Below are positions 55,628 to 63,108 of a stretch of 64,000 nt of DNA, piece after piece. The translations under genes were made by a program, and so were the position numbers. The stretch comes from Pseudomonas proteolytica (GTDB taxonomy: Bacteria > Pseudomonadota > Gammaproteobacteria > Pseudomonadales > Pseudomonadaceae). A model generated the notes under the pieces. That model did no database searches. It was not told the DNA's origin and saw only the letters and a list, made by a program, of their open reading frames with translations. The stretch spans positions 124,001 to 188,000 of the forward strand of contig NZ_VFEV01000002.1 of NCBI RefSeq assembly GCF_007858275.1, written 5' to 3'. Numbering within the stretch: the first letter of the stretch is position 1; each line of letters starts with the position of its first letter.

Positions 55628-56403
55628 TCGAGTGGTCCCAGGAGGCGGCTGGCGCCAGTAATGGCCGGGTCGCGTTGGTAACGGGCGCTGCACGGGGTAT
55701 CGGCCTGGGGATCGCTGCCTGGCTGATCAGCGAAGGCTGGCAAGTGGTGTTGGCCGATCTTGATCGCGAGCGGGGCGCCAAAGTGTCCAAGGTGCTGGGC
55801 GATAACGCCTGGTTTATCACCATGGACGTGGCCGATGAGCAGCAGGTGGCCCTTGGGGTTGCTGAAGTGCTGGGCCAGTTCGGGCGCCTGGATGCCCTGG
55901 TGTGCAATGCCGCGGTGGCCGACCCGCGCAATATCACGTTGGATAGCCTGGACCTGGCTTACTGGAATCGGGTGCTGGCGGTGAACCTCAGTGGGCCGAT
56001 GCTGCTGGCCAAGCACTGTGCACCGTATCTGCGTGCCCACGGCGGTTCTATCGTCAATCTGGCTTCTACCCGGGCCAGGCAGTCGGAGCCGGACACCGAG
56101 GCCTATGCGGCGAGCAAGGGTGGCCTGCTGGCCCTGACCCATGCGCTGGCCATCAGCCTGGGGCCGGAGGTTCGGGTCAATGCTGTCAGCCCTGGCTGGA
56201 TCGATGCCCGTGATCCCGCCGCGCGCCGCGCAGAGCCGTTGAGTGACGCCGATCATGCGCAGCATCCTGCGGGCCGGGTTGGGACGGTTGAGGATGTGGC
56301 CGCCATGGTGGCGTGGCTGCTGTCGCGCAGCGCTGGGTTTGTGACGGGGCAAGAGTTCGTGGTGGATGGCGGCATGAGCAAGAAGATGATTTACAGCGAG
56401 TAG
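55624..56403 (+). CDS. Short-chain dehydrogenase/reductase
   Basis: This encodes a 259-aa Rossmann-fold oxidoreductase starting with GTG that overlaps the metZ stop. The NAD(P) motif is [12 protein letters not shown], the Asp after strand beta-2 (ADLDRE) suggests NAD preference, and the active site is Ser in NLASTRARQ and Tyr/Lys in YAASKGG. The C-terminal [14 protein letters not shown] is typical. The substrate is unknown. Confidence 0.93.
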   Translation: MIEWSQEAAGASNGRVALVTGAARGIGLGIAAWLISEGWQVVLADLDRERGAKVSKVLGDNAWFITMDVADEQQVALGVAEVLGQFGRLDALVCNAAVADPRNITLDSLDLAYWNRVLAVNLSGPMLLAKHCAPYLRAHGGSIVNLASTRARQSEPDTEAYAASKGGLLALTHALAISLGPEVRVNAVSPGWIDARDPAARRAEPLSDADHAQHPAGRVGTVEDVAAMVAWLLSRSAGFVTGQEFVVDGGMSKKMIYSE

Positions 56404-56460
56404 GGCGGGTAGCTGTCTTGACGTGATTTTGTCTTTTTCAGAAAAACTTCAAGCAGGCTA

Positions 56461-56489
56461 TTGACTTAGGTCCGCTATCTGCGTAAATT
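56461..56489 (+). promoter_or_regulatory. Promoter of the tRNA-Val/Asp operon
   Basis: TTGACT (56461-56466), 17 bases, TAAATT (56484-56489), then a GC-rich discriminator (TCGCGGCC). The tRNA starts 22 bases later. Confidence 0.8.
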
Positions 56490-56510
56490 TCGCGGCCTCA
56501 ACGAAGCAAA

Positions 56511-56586
56511 GGGTGATTAGCTCAGCTGGGAGAGCATCTGCCTTACAAGCAGAGGGTCGGCGGTTCGATCCCGTCATCACCCACCA
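56511..56586 (+). tRNA. tRNA-Val(TAC)
   Basis: A 76-base cloverleaf with encoded CCA. The anticodon loop CTTACAA gives TAC. Confidence 0.97.
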
Positions 56587-56641
56587 CTTCTTGAGAGTTT
56601 TGCCTTCGGGTAAGACGCAACGTTAAAAGTTGCACCGACGC

Positions 56642-56718
56642 GCAGCGGTAGTTCAGTCGGTTAGAATACCGGCCTGTCACGCCGGGGGTCGCGGGTTCGA
56701 GTCCCGTCCGCTGCGCCA
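56642..56718 (+). tRNA. tRNA-Asp(GTC), copy 1
   Basis: A 77-base cloverleaf with encoded CCA. The anticodon loop CTGTCAC gives GTC. Confidence 0.97.
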
Positions 56719-56823
56719 TATTTTCCAGGTCCGACATGTCGGGTTTGAGATTGAACAGCCAAGGCTGCTCAATCAGATGTTTGAAGGCGGTTGAAGGTGA
56801 CACTTCAGCAGTCTGAGCGATAC

Positions 56824-56900
56824 GCAGCGGTAGTTCAGTCGGTTAGAATACCGGCCTGTCACGCCGGGGGTCGCGGGTTCGAGTCCCGTCCGCTGCGCCA
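56824..56900 (+). tRNA. tRNA-Asp(GTC), copy 2
   Basis: Identical in sequence to copy 1, 182 bases downstream. The two are separated by unrelated spacer. Confidence 0.97.
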
Positions 56901-56974
56901 TATCTGTTCCGGGGTCCACTGAACACCCCGAGAGCGCCAAAGCAAGCTTCATGCTTGATTGGATCGATAGCAAA

Positions 56975-57003
56975 GACCCTGGTCGAAAGACCGGGGTTTT
57001 TTG
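56975..57003 (+). terminator. Terminator of the tRNA-Val/Asp operon
   Basis: ACCCTGGTC and GACCGGGGT pair (one mismatch) around GAAA and run into TTTTTT. Confidence 0.85.
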
Positions 57004-57026
57004 TGTCTGCGATTTGATGATGCGAC

Positions 57027-57094
57027 CTGTAGGGGAGGGCTTGCCAGCGATAGCGTCGTCAAGATCGCCATCGCCGGCAAGCCGGTTCCTGCAG
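57027..57094. repeat. REPIN, compact and diverged
   Basis: CTGTAGGGGAGGGCTTGCCAGCG-like arms (left from 57027, inverse ending 57094) are imperfect and closely spaced. Confidence 0.7.
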
Positions 57095-57102
57095 GGTGTC
57101 GA

Positions 57103-58386
57103 TCAGAAGCCCAGCTTGTCCCGCAGCCCGTAATACCACGCGCCCATCGCTGCAAATGGAGTGCGCAGCAGTTGGCCGCCCGGGAACGGGTAGTGCGGCA
57201 GGTCGGCAAACGCGTCAAAACGCTCCGCTTGGCCTCTGAGGGCTTCGGCCAGTACCTTGCCCGCCAGGTGCGTATACGTCACGCCATGCCCACTACAGCC
57301 CTGGGAGTAGTAGATGTTATCGCCGATGCGGCCAACCTGGGGCAGGCGAGACAAGGTCAGCAGGAAGTTGCCGGTCCAGGCGTAGTCGATTTTTACATCC
57401 TTCAATTGCGGGAAGGCCTTGAGCATCTTCGGTCGGATGATTGCTTCGATATTCGCCGGATCCCGCGCGCCATACACCACGCCACCACCGAAGATCAGGC
57501 GCTTGTCGCTGGTCAGTCGGTAGTAGTCGAGCAAGTAGTTGCAGTCTTCGACGCAGAAGTCCTGGGGTAGCAGGGTTTTAGCCAGTTCATCCCCCAGAGG
57601 TGCGGTGGTGATCACTTGTGTGCCGCATGGCATCGACTTGGCTGCCAGTTCGGGCACGAGGTTGCCCAGGTACGCGTTGCCGGCGACGATGATGAATTTA
57701 GCCTTTACCTTGCCTTGCGCCGTGTGGACCACAGGGGTGGCGCCACGCTCGATACGCACGGCGGCGGACTGTTCGTAGATAGTGCCGCCCAGGGACTCCA
57801 CTGCCGCCGCTTCACCCAATGCCAGGTTCAGCGGATGGATATGCCCGCCACTCATGTCCAGCAGGCCGCCCACGTAGTTCTCACAGGCCACTACCTCGCG
57901 GATGCGCCGCTCGTCGAGCAACTCCAGCTGCGTATGGCCGTAGCGCTCCCACAAACGCTTCTGCGATTCCAGGTGGCCCATGTGCTTGCTATTGAGCGCA
58001 GCGAAGACCCCGCCGTCCTTCAAGTCGCACTGAATCTGGTATTTGGCTACCCGCTCACGAATGATCCTGCCGCCCTCAAATGCCATTTGTCCCAATAGCT
58101 GTGCCTGTTGGGGGCCGACGCTGCGTTCGATCACATCGATATCACGGCTGTAGCTGTTGACGATCTGGCCACCGTTGCGCCCAGATGCACCGAAACCTAC
58201 CTTGGCGGCTTCCAGTACCGTCACGCGAAAGCCGTTCTCCAGCAGGAACAGCGCGCTCGACAACCCGGTATAGCCGGCGCCGATCACGCACACATCGGTT
58301 TCGACTTCACCTTGCAGCGCTGGCCGGGGAGGAACCGCATTGGCGGACGCTGCGTAATACGACTGGGGGTAGGGGGTGTTCGCCAT
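57103..58386 (-). CDS. FAD-dependent amine oxidase, gamma-glutamylputrescine oxidase-like (PuuB/PauB)
   Basis: This encodes a 427-aa DAO-family flavoprotein. The dinucleotide motif is VCVIGAGYTGLSSALFLLENG, followed by GFGASGRNGGQIVNSY (FAD contact). YYSQGCSGHGVTYTHLAGKVLAEA is the C-terminal FAD motif. The N-terminal HPLN-like segment (GHIHPLNLALG) and overall length fit gamma-glutamylputrescine oxidoreductases. It would feed the GABA/putrescine route that the Sad-like enzyme at 13677 could finish. No glutamylpolyamine synthetase gene is beside it. Confidence 0.85.
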   Translation of the reverse strand: MANTPYPQSYYAASANAVPPRPALQGEVETDVCVIGAGYTGLSSALFLLENGFRVTVLEAAKVGFGASGRNGGQIVNSYSRDIDVIERSVGPQQAQLLGQMAFEGGRIIRERVAKYQIQCDLKDGGVFAALNSKHMGHLESQKRLWERYGHTQLELLDERRIREVVACENYVGGLLDMSGGHIHPLNLALGEAAAVESLGGTIYEQSAAVRIERGATPVVHTAQGKVKAKFIIVAGNAYLGNLVPELAAKSMPCGTQVITTAPLGDELAKTLLPQDFCVEDCNYLLDYYRLTSDKRLIFGGGVVYGARDPANIEAIIRPKMLKAFPQLKDVKIDYAWTGNFLLTLSRLPQVGRIGDNIYYSQGCSGHGVTYTHLAGKVLAEALRGQAERFDAFADLPHYPFPGGQLLRTPFAAMGAWYYGLRDKLGF

Positions 58387-58529
58387 ACTGGAACCTCTGT
58401 TTTATATTTTTTACGAGTGCGCCGATCCTACCTCAGTTGAAAATACCCTGCCAGCCACCCGGAAAAAGCCGCGCGGCTAATGAAAAATAAAAAATTCGCA
58501 TATTCATAGGCTTAGCTTCAAAAAAGGTG

Positions 58530-58557
58530 TTGACACCCCTCGGGAATTCCGTAGAAT
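58530..58557 (+). promoter_or_regulatory. Promoter of tRNA-Val(GAC)
   Basis: TTGACA (58530-58535), 16 bases, TAGAAT (58552-58557), then a short GC-rich discriminator 13 bases before the tRNA. Confidence 0.8.
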
Positions 58558-58570
58558 GCCGCCTCACAGC

Positions 58571-58647
58571 AGGCACGTAGCTCAGTTGGTTAGAGCACCA
58601 CCTTGACATGGTGGGGGTCGTTGGTTCGAGTCCAATCGCGCCTACCA
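58571..58647 (+). tRNA. tRNA-Val(GAC)
   Basis: A 77-base cloverleaf with encoded CCA. The anticodon loop TTGACAT gives GAC. The fifth acceptor pair is A opposite C (AGGCACG against CGCGCCT), a mismatch that is unusual for a functional tRNA. Confidence 0.95.
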
Positions 58648-58678
58648 AACAAAATCCGCTCTGCTGGGCGGTCTAGAA

Positions 58679-58706
58679 GGGCTCACCGAAAGGTGGGCCC
58701 TTTTTT
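58679..58706 (+). terminator. Terminator of tRNA-Val(GAC)
   Basis: GGGCTCACC and GGTGGGCCC pair around GAAA and run into TTTTTT. The right half of this terminator is the left copy of the 20-base direct repeat that bounds the islet. Confidence 0.9.
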
Positions 58707-58710
58707 GTTG
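58691..58710. repeat. Left copy of a 20-base direct repeat (possible attachment site)
   Basis: AGGTGGGCCCTTTTTTGTTG occurs here, overlapping the tRNA-Val terminator, and again at 62090-62109 in the same orientation, 3,399 bases later. Unknown, AT-richer genes fill the space between them. Confidence 0.7.
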
Positions 58711-58787
58711 TCTTGGATTTCTACAGAACGTTCACAAAATATCGGGTTCGTTCACGCTGGGCAAATTGAGCGCTGATCTCGTTACGG

Positions 58788-59489
58788 TCAGGGTGTGGCT
58801 GGAGTCAGGCAATGTTCGTTGAGGGTGATGCCGAGGGTGACAATTTCATTGTGCATTTCGACTGTGCCTTGCAGCACCTCTTGTACCCAATAGCTCTTAA
58901 ATTCTTTTCGGTGATGCTTGAAGGCCGCTACCTCCGCCCCACCTCCAAGATATTCACCAGTACCCTCTTCGTACTTCTGTGATGTCTTGTGCGATATGAG
59001 TTGGCGGTGTTTGATTGTGTTGCTGAATCCAGCTAGATATCGAAACCAATGGAGCTTAGTGGCTCGTGTTATTTCCTTTCTCAGTGGGCCTTCAGGAAGG
59101 GTGTCACGCACCTTGCTGATGGTGCAATCCTCGATGGGTATTGGATTGGGGAGTGCCATGGCGTTAACTATCTGAGCAAAGATATCGAATGTATTGCGGG
59201 TAATATTGATTGCGGCAATCAGGTTTGCTTCGCTCGCGATCTTGGCAGCCGCGAACTCCTCTAGCTCCTCGTCTGACCCTGCCATCATTGCGGCAGCAAA
59301 CATTTTAATTCCGTCTGGGTCGTGATCAGCGTAATAGGCGGCAAACGCCTTGCGAGCCGCATTCTTGTGGTACTGATATATGCATAGGGATTGATAAACC
59401 GAGTCGACGGTACTAAGCAGCCATTTTTTGTCGGGTTCGCTGGTGCGAATATGATCCTTGAGTGCAGGTAAATCCCACCTTCTCCGCAT
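58788..59489 (-). CDS. Uncharacterised helical protein, possibly HEPN-like
   Basis: This encodes a 233-aa soluble protein that looks mainly alpha-helical. INITRNTFDIFAQIVNAM near the middle and LAGFSNTIKHRQLISHK later (Asn-x2-Lys-His-Arg) resemble the conserved positions of some HEPN-type families seen in defence and toxin systems. That match is weak. The gene lies in an islet of lower GC next to a tRNA. I do not recognise a specific family and assign no function. Confidence 0.65.
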   Translation of the reverse strand: MRRRWDLPALKDHIRTSEPDKKWLLSTVDSVYQSLCIYQYHKNAARKAFAAYYADHDPDGIKMFAAAMMAGSDEELEEFAAAKIASEANLIAAINITRNTFDIFAQIVNAMALPNPIPIEDCTISKVRDTLPEGPLRKEITRATKLHWFRYLAGFSNTIKHRQLISHKTSQKYEEGTGEYLGGGAEVAAFKHHRKEFKSYWVQEVLQGTVEMHNEIVTLGITLNEHCLTPATP

Positions 59490-59934
59490 GGTTGCTCCTT
59501 TGACTGTTTATTTTATGGGATAGCTTACGATAGACATCTGGGCAGTCAGTGCGACCATCTGATCCCCTTGCAACTCGACCGCAGGGAAGCTGGAGAGTCG
59601 AACATTCTGACCCGAAAGATCCAAAAACAGCGTAAGCGGTCAGGCATCATCTCTTGCGTGACTAAGCCGGTTGCCAGCGATGTGGTAAGAACTCCCCAAT
59701 TTCACTTGCCCGCTGCGTCGGCACCGCGCCGTCGGCCAGATAACAACTCAACGCTGTCCAGCGTTTGAAGCTGGAATACAAGGCTTCGGTAATCGAATCA
59801 AGGCGTTAAAAGGCCCGCTCTCGGCACTGATCTTGGTGTAGTCGTCGGATTGCTTTTGCATGGGGCACCTATTGGGAAGCGTGTGGTCGCCTCTCAGTGA
59901 GGGGACTTGCGTAAGGACTGAGCAAGATTAAAAA
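59490..59934. other. Intergenic stretch with decayed sequence in the islet
   Basis: 445 bases with no acceptable gene. Bases about 59641-59707 are clearly related to 61016-61083 (about three quarters identical by eye), sharing CTCTTGCG, CTAAGCCG, GCGATG-like words and ACTCCCCAAT. The rest reads like the remains of a minus-strand gene with stops. A repeated, decayed mobile-element or gene end is likely. Confidence 0.5.
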
Positions 59935-60912
59935 TTAACTAATGGCCCAATCGGGGACTAACATATCGCTCATTGCCTCAAAGCGGGTAGGCTTTTGATT
60001 AGCCACGGGCCGTTTAATTAGGAAGTGGGTTTGACTCGTGTTTTCTCTTACACAAAGCCCGCGACAGTCCAAGGCAAGCATGAAATCAGGCTCCGAAATT
60101 TCCTTGATTACTGGATGCACCTGAAACTGACCATGAGGATCATCCACTATATTAGCGAGCATATTTGCGGTATCCCTGAGGTAATCAGAACTGCGCCCAA
60201 CCCGCAGAGAGGTTCCAGCTGAAGTTATCCCACCGCCCGGGCCCATATACACCTTGCCGTCATGTTCAACAAATGTAGTGATTCCTGCCTCGCGCAATTG
60301 ACTGATATCTGAGGAAGAAAAGGTATTTCCCGCAAGTACTCCATTAAGTTCATATTGCGCGATGTATTGAGGCCATGAGTTAGCCAGCGTTGCAAAGAGG
60401 TCGGTATTAGCGAATCCCGCTCGATTTGGGTGAGGGAGCACGTCTACCACGGCCACTACATCTCCCCCTATCATACAAAAAGCAAGGTAGTCTGCTGGTT
60501 TGGAGAAGAATTGTCCTGACGGGATGATTTCGTCGCTTAGGTGGAAGTGCAACATGTTCCAGTCTGCATACAGCAAGTCAGTTCGAGTGTGTTTTTTTGA
60601 CCCGCTGGTGTCGTTGCGGATAATCAGCCCTCGACCTTGATAGGGATTGACATTCTCTCCAGCAGTGAATTTCCTTAGCAAGCTTGACAACCCGCGTTGC
60701 GCGCTCAGCGGAAGATTGGCCTTTGGGAATGCATTAGACAATGCAACCTTGCGCGGTAAAGGAGCAATGTAACGACATCTGAAGTCCAGCCATCTATCTA
60801 GCGGGCAGTTCAATTTCTCGTCTTCTTGCTTAAACCTGAGACCAAATTTTCGAATCAGTATTAATGCAATATCATCAATGTTTTTCTGAAAGACATCATT
60901 CGTACTCGGCAT
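59935..60912 (-). CDS. Uncharacterised islet protein
   Basis: This encodes a 325-aa soluble protein. A conserved-looking core, HTRTDLLYADWNMLHFHLSDEI, then FCMIGGDVVAVVDVLPHPNRAGFANTDLFATLANSWPQYI, recalls a pattern I know from uncharacterised proteins of accessory islands (D-LL-DW-x-H-HL ... D-V-x-H ... NWP). The acidic and His residues would suit a metal-dependent enzyme. No function is assigned. It is lower in GC than the core genes. Start ATG 60912 is followed by a clean frame. Confidence 0.7.
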   Translation of the reverse strand: MPSTNDVFQKNIDDIALILIRKFGLRFKQEDEKLNCPLDRWLDFRCRYIAPLPRKVALSNAFPKANLPLSAQRGLSSLLRKFTAGENVNPYQGRGLIIRNDTSGSKKHTRTDLLYADWNMLHFHLSDEIIPSGQFFSKPADYLAFCMIGGDVVAVVDVLPHPNRAGFANTDLFATLANSWPQYIAQYELNGVLAGNTFSSSDISQLREAGITTFVEHDGKVYMGPGGGITSAGTSLRVGRSSDYLRDTANMLANIVDDPHGQFQVHPVIKEISEPDFMLALDCRGLCVRENTSQTHFLIKRPVANQKPTRFEAMSDMLVPDWAIS

Positions 60913-61015
60913 TCATTCCCCTTGAGGCTCAGGTAATCTGGTGGAATATAGACGCATCAATTTTATGAGGAAACACTCAGGTTAACCTCACGCTTATAGT
61001 GTAGAAAGTTAAGCT

Positions 61016-61083
61016 CCGAGCATCCCCTCTTGCGCAGCTAAGCCGATTGCTACCGATGCGGCTGCAACTCCCCAATCTCACAT
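61016..61083. repeat. Second copy of the decayed repeat in the islet
   Basis: This stretch is related to 59641-59707 and runs into the 3' end of the next minus-strand gene. Confidence 0.55.
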
Positions 61084-61401
61084 GAAGAGCTTGATGCTTT
61101 GATGATGCTTGTGCGGAAAGAACCAGTAGAAGATGTCGTGTGTATCGCTCATGGCGTGATCATCACCCAGCACAAACTCCTTCAGTGGATCTAAGTAGGG
61201 TGTGGAGTGGCCGGTTTTTAAAAATTCCTCTACCGACGTGGCAGATAGTAAGTGACCAACCATGGCGCGTGCGTACTTCAGGGCGTTTACTGGGGTGTGG
61301 ACACTCGAAACCGGGCTGTTCGCATACTTGAAGAAAAGGTTGATTTTGAGCGTTAGAGACTCACGCCAGCTATACAGGCTGTGAGTCAGAGATGGAGGCA
61401 T
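61078..61401 (-). CDS. Small uncharacterised islet protein
   Basis: This is a 107-aa frame, MPPSLTHSLYSWRESLTLKINLFF... with aromatic and His-rich end (DIFYWFFPHKHHQSIKLF). No signal, membrane or known motif is seen. The ribosome site is weak. It could be a genuine small gene or the remnant of a longer one, since its end runs into a decayed repeat. Confidence 0.45.
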   Translation of the reverse strand: MPPSLTHSLYSWRESLTLKINLFFKYANSPVSSVHTPVNALKYARAMVGHLLSATSVEEFLKTGHSTPYLDPLKEFVLGDDHAMSDTHDIFYWFFPHKHHQSIKLFM

Positions 61402-61444
61402 CCCGTGGACTCAGTCAATGTGTCCACGGGATTATTTGGTGACG

Positions 61445-61894
61445 TCACCGTGAAGCTGCTAGCTCGCATTTTTGCAGGTGTGCTTGACCTACTGCCTCAG
61501 GCACCACAGTGAGACTGGCACCACCAACAAACACCCCCATCCTTATTGACTGTCGGATGTAGTAATTCTTGCCACCCACCGCAACCAAGTTAATCACGTT
61601 GTCGCTGAATTCCGACTCTGTACCAATCGTGTGGCTACCCGCGTTTACCAGTCGGTAGAAGTAGACGCGATTAGCTGTCTCACCAATCGTCTTGCCATCC
61701 ACTGTCACGGTCTTTTTTAAGCCCTGACCCGCGAAGCTATCCCGGTAAATGTAAAGTCCTGCTTGGTCCTGTGGGGGCGCTGAGAAGGTCTTTAGCTTGG
61801 CATCTGCATCAGGGGCACCCATTGGCACTGATGCGCAGCCGGTGAGGAAAGCGAAGCCAATAGCGGCTCCAAGCATCTTAATGCGAGTGTGCAT
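61445..61894 (-). CDS. DUF2846-like lipoprotein
   Basis: This encodes a 149-aa secreted lipoprotein. ATG 61894 has AAGGA seven bases upstream. Signal and lipobox are MLGAAIGFAFLTGC (Cys is lipidated), followed by SAPPQDQAGLYIYRDSFAGQGLKKTVTVDGKTIGETANRVYFYRLVNAGSHTI, the beta-rich core of DUF2846 proteins. Its role is unknown. The frame stays open to 62173, where it joins an unrelated short gene start, but that extension passes through the islet boundary and is probably not translated. Confidence 0.8.
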   Translation of the reverse strand: MHTRIKMLGAAIGFAFLTGCASVPMGAPDADAKLKTFSAPPQDQAGLYIYRDSFAGQGLKKTVTVDGKTIGETANRVYFYRLVNAGSHTIGTESEFSDNVINLVAVGGKNYYIRQSIRMGVFVGGASLTVVPEAVGQAHLQKCELAASR

Positions 61895-62089
61895 CGTAAG
61901 TCCTTTATCGGTTAGGGCTCTATCGGGTGTCAGGCGACTCCAAGCTGCCGTCGATAGTATTGTGCCATGATTCAATAGCCGCATCAGATACCAAGGAGTG
62001 TCCGGGATTAGTAGACCACTACAGAGGTTTAAGAGCAGATTGCTTACTGAGTGACGTAAGCATATTGAGATGAGAACGATTTTCTCCTC

Positions 62090-62109
62090 AGGTGGGCCCT
62101 TTTTTGTTG
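62090..62109. repeat. Right copy of the 20-base direct repeat
   Basis: AGGTGGGCCCTTTTTTGTTG, identical to 58691-58710. It lies within a short minus-strand frame starting at 62173. Confidence 0.7.
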
Positions 62110-62173
62110 CTTTCTTGCCGGCCTCTGCCTTGGCGACCGCGAAGTTCATACCAAACACTGCGAAAGCGCTCAT
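62110..62173 (-). pseudogene. 5' fragment of a gene cut at the islet boundary
   Basis: A strong ribosome site (GGGAGG, six bases away) precedes ATG 62173 and the frame MSAFAVFGMNFAVAKAEAGKKATKKG. It then meets the direct repeat and continues into islet DNA. Joining the two repeat copies by deletion gives a frame of 33 codons that ends inside the tRNA-Val terminator region. It is probably a short native gene split by the insertion. Confidence 0.5.
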
Positions 62174-62266
62174 GGCTTACCTCCCTGCGTGCGCCTGCCT
62201 CGCCGGCTGGCGTGATTCGTTAAAGTGGGTGATATGCTTTGCTGCTTATCAAACAAGGAGGTGGTA

Positions 62267-62470
62267 ATGGCCGGTAAAAAGCTTGAAGCGTTCCGCGAGT
62301 GGTTCACCCCGCGTAAGCGGTTATGGGCTGGGGTCACTTTTCTTGCCACTGCGGCATTCGGGCCGCTTTTCTATCCAGGCCTAAATGGTTATTGGGGTTG
62401 CTTGATTGGTCCCGGCGCCATACTTCTCGGCAGTACATGGAATCCCCAAGCTCACGATAAGCAACAGTGA
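62267..62470 (+). CDS. Small membrane protein
   Basis: This encodes a 67-aa protein. A near-perfect ribosome site AAGGAGG lies five bases before ATG 62267. After a basic start (MAGKKLEAFREWFTPRKR) come two hydrophobic segments (LWAGVTFLATAAFGPLFY and WGCLIGPGAILLGS). No family is recognised. Confidence 0.7.
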   Translation: MAGKKLEAFREWFTPRKRLWAGVTFLATAAFGPLFYPGLNGYWGCLIGPGAILLGSTWNPQAHDKQQ

Positions 62471-63016
62471 AGTGTTCGGCAGCGGGGTCACGCTTCGCAC
62501 GCCGCTGGGGAATCAAGGCAATACAGGACTGTTGTGGGGCGCTACTTCAACCCCGACCTGACAGCGCGCAGCCTCGGTGGCTTTGCGCAACTGCAACATA
62601 AGCTCAATGAGCGCTCCTGCGCCGGCGGTAGCTTTACCTGGATGAAGGTCCGGGAGCAGCCTGAAGGTCGTGACTGGCTACCGCATCCCACCGCTCAAAC
62701 TGACCGCTTACCTTGAGTTCAAGTCGAGTGAAGCCTGGAGCAACCGCGTGCAGGCCACTTATTTCGACGCGCTGATTATCGCCTGGATGGCGTTGCCAGC
62801 TTTGGACGACGCAAGGTCGACCGCTACACCACCGTCGATATGATCAGCCAATACCAACTCAGTGAAAATGATCAGGTCAGCACGGGCATTCAGAACCTGT
62901 TCAATCGCAGTACTACCTGCTCTACAGTCAACAATACCATCCACCTGCCGGCGCCAGGCACGGTGTTGACCGCAAGTTACACACCGCTGGTAAATGCGGG
63001 AGTTGCGCCTGATTGA
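62471..63016 (+). pseudogene. Remnant of a TonB-dependent receptor (C-terminal barrel)
   Basis: In pieces across frames the sequence reads GRYFNPDLTARSLGGFAQLQHKLNERS, then GYRIPPLKLTAYLEFKSSEAWSNRVQATYFDA. After a frameshift near 62785 it continues DYRLDGVASFGRRKVDRYTTVDMISQYQLSENDQVSTGIQNLFNRS. A gap of several residues follows, then NNTIHLPAPGTVLTASYT. This is the last part of a siderophore-type outer-membrane receptor. It lacks the plug, the start and an intact frame. Confidence 0.8.
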
Positions 63017-63047
63017 TCCACGATCGCGACACTCATATTGAGCCGAC

Positions 63048-63079
63048 CTGCAGGGTGTTATAGAACAACACCCTTGCAG
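63048..63079. other. Strong hairpin before the phosphatase gene
   Basis: CTGCAGGGTGTT and AACACCCTTGCAG form a 12-bp stem with one bulged T and a seven-base loop. There is no T-run. It could be a leader structure or the relic of a terminator. Confidence 0.45.
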
Positions 63080-63108
63080 TGCCTTCTGAGGCTGTCTGGA
63101 CCTTAATT

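Noticed and set aside
56773..56973. Minus-strand frame reading RTGLEPATPGVTGRYSNRLNYRC (also at 56543-56803).
   Set aside because: It is the reverse complement of the tRNA-Asp genes. This peptide is a well-known false prediction over tRNA-Asp.
58433..58648. Minus-strand frame reading GLEPTTPTMSRWCSNQLSYVP.
   Set aside because: It lies over the tRNA-Val(GAC) gene on the opposite strand and has no other support.
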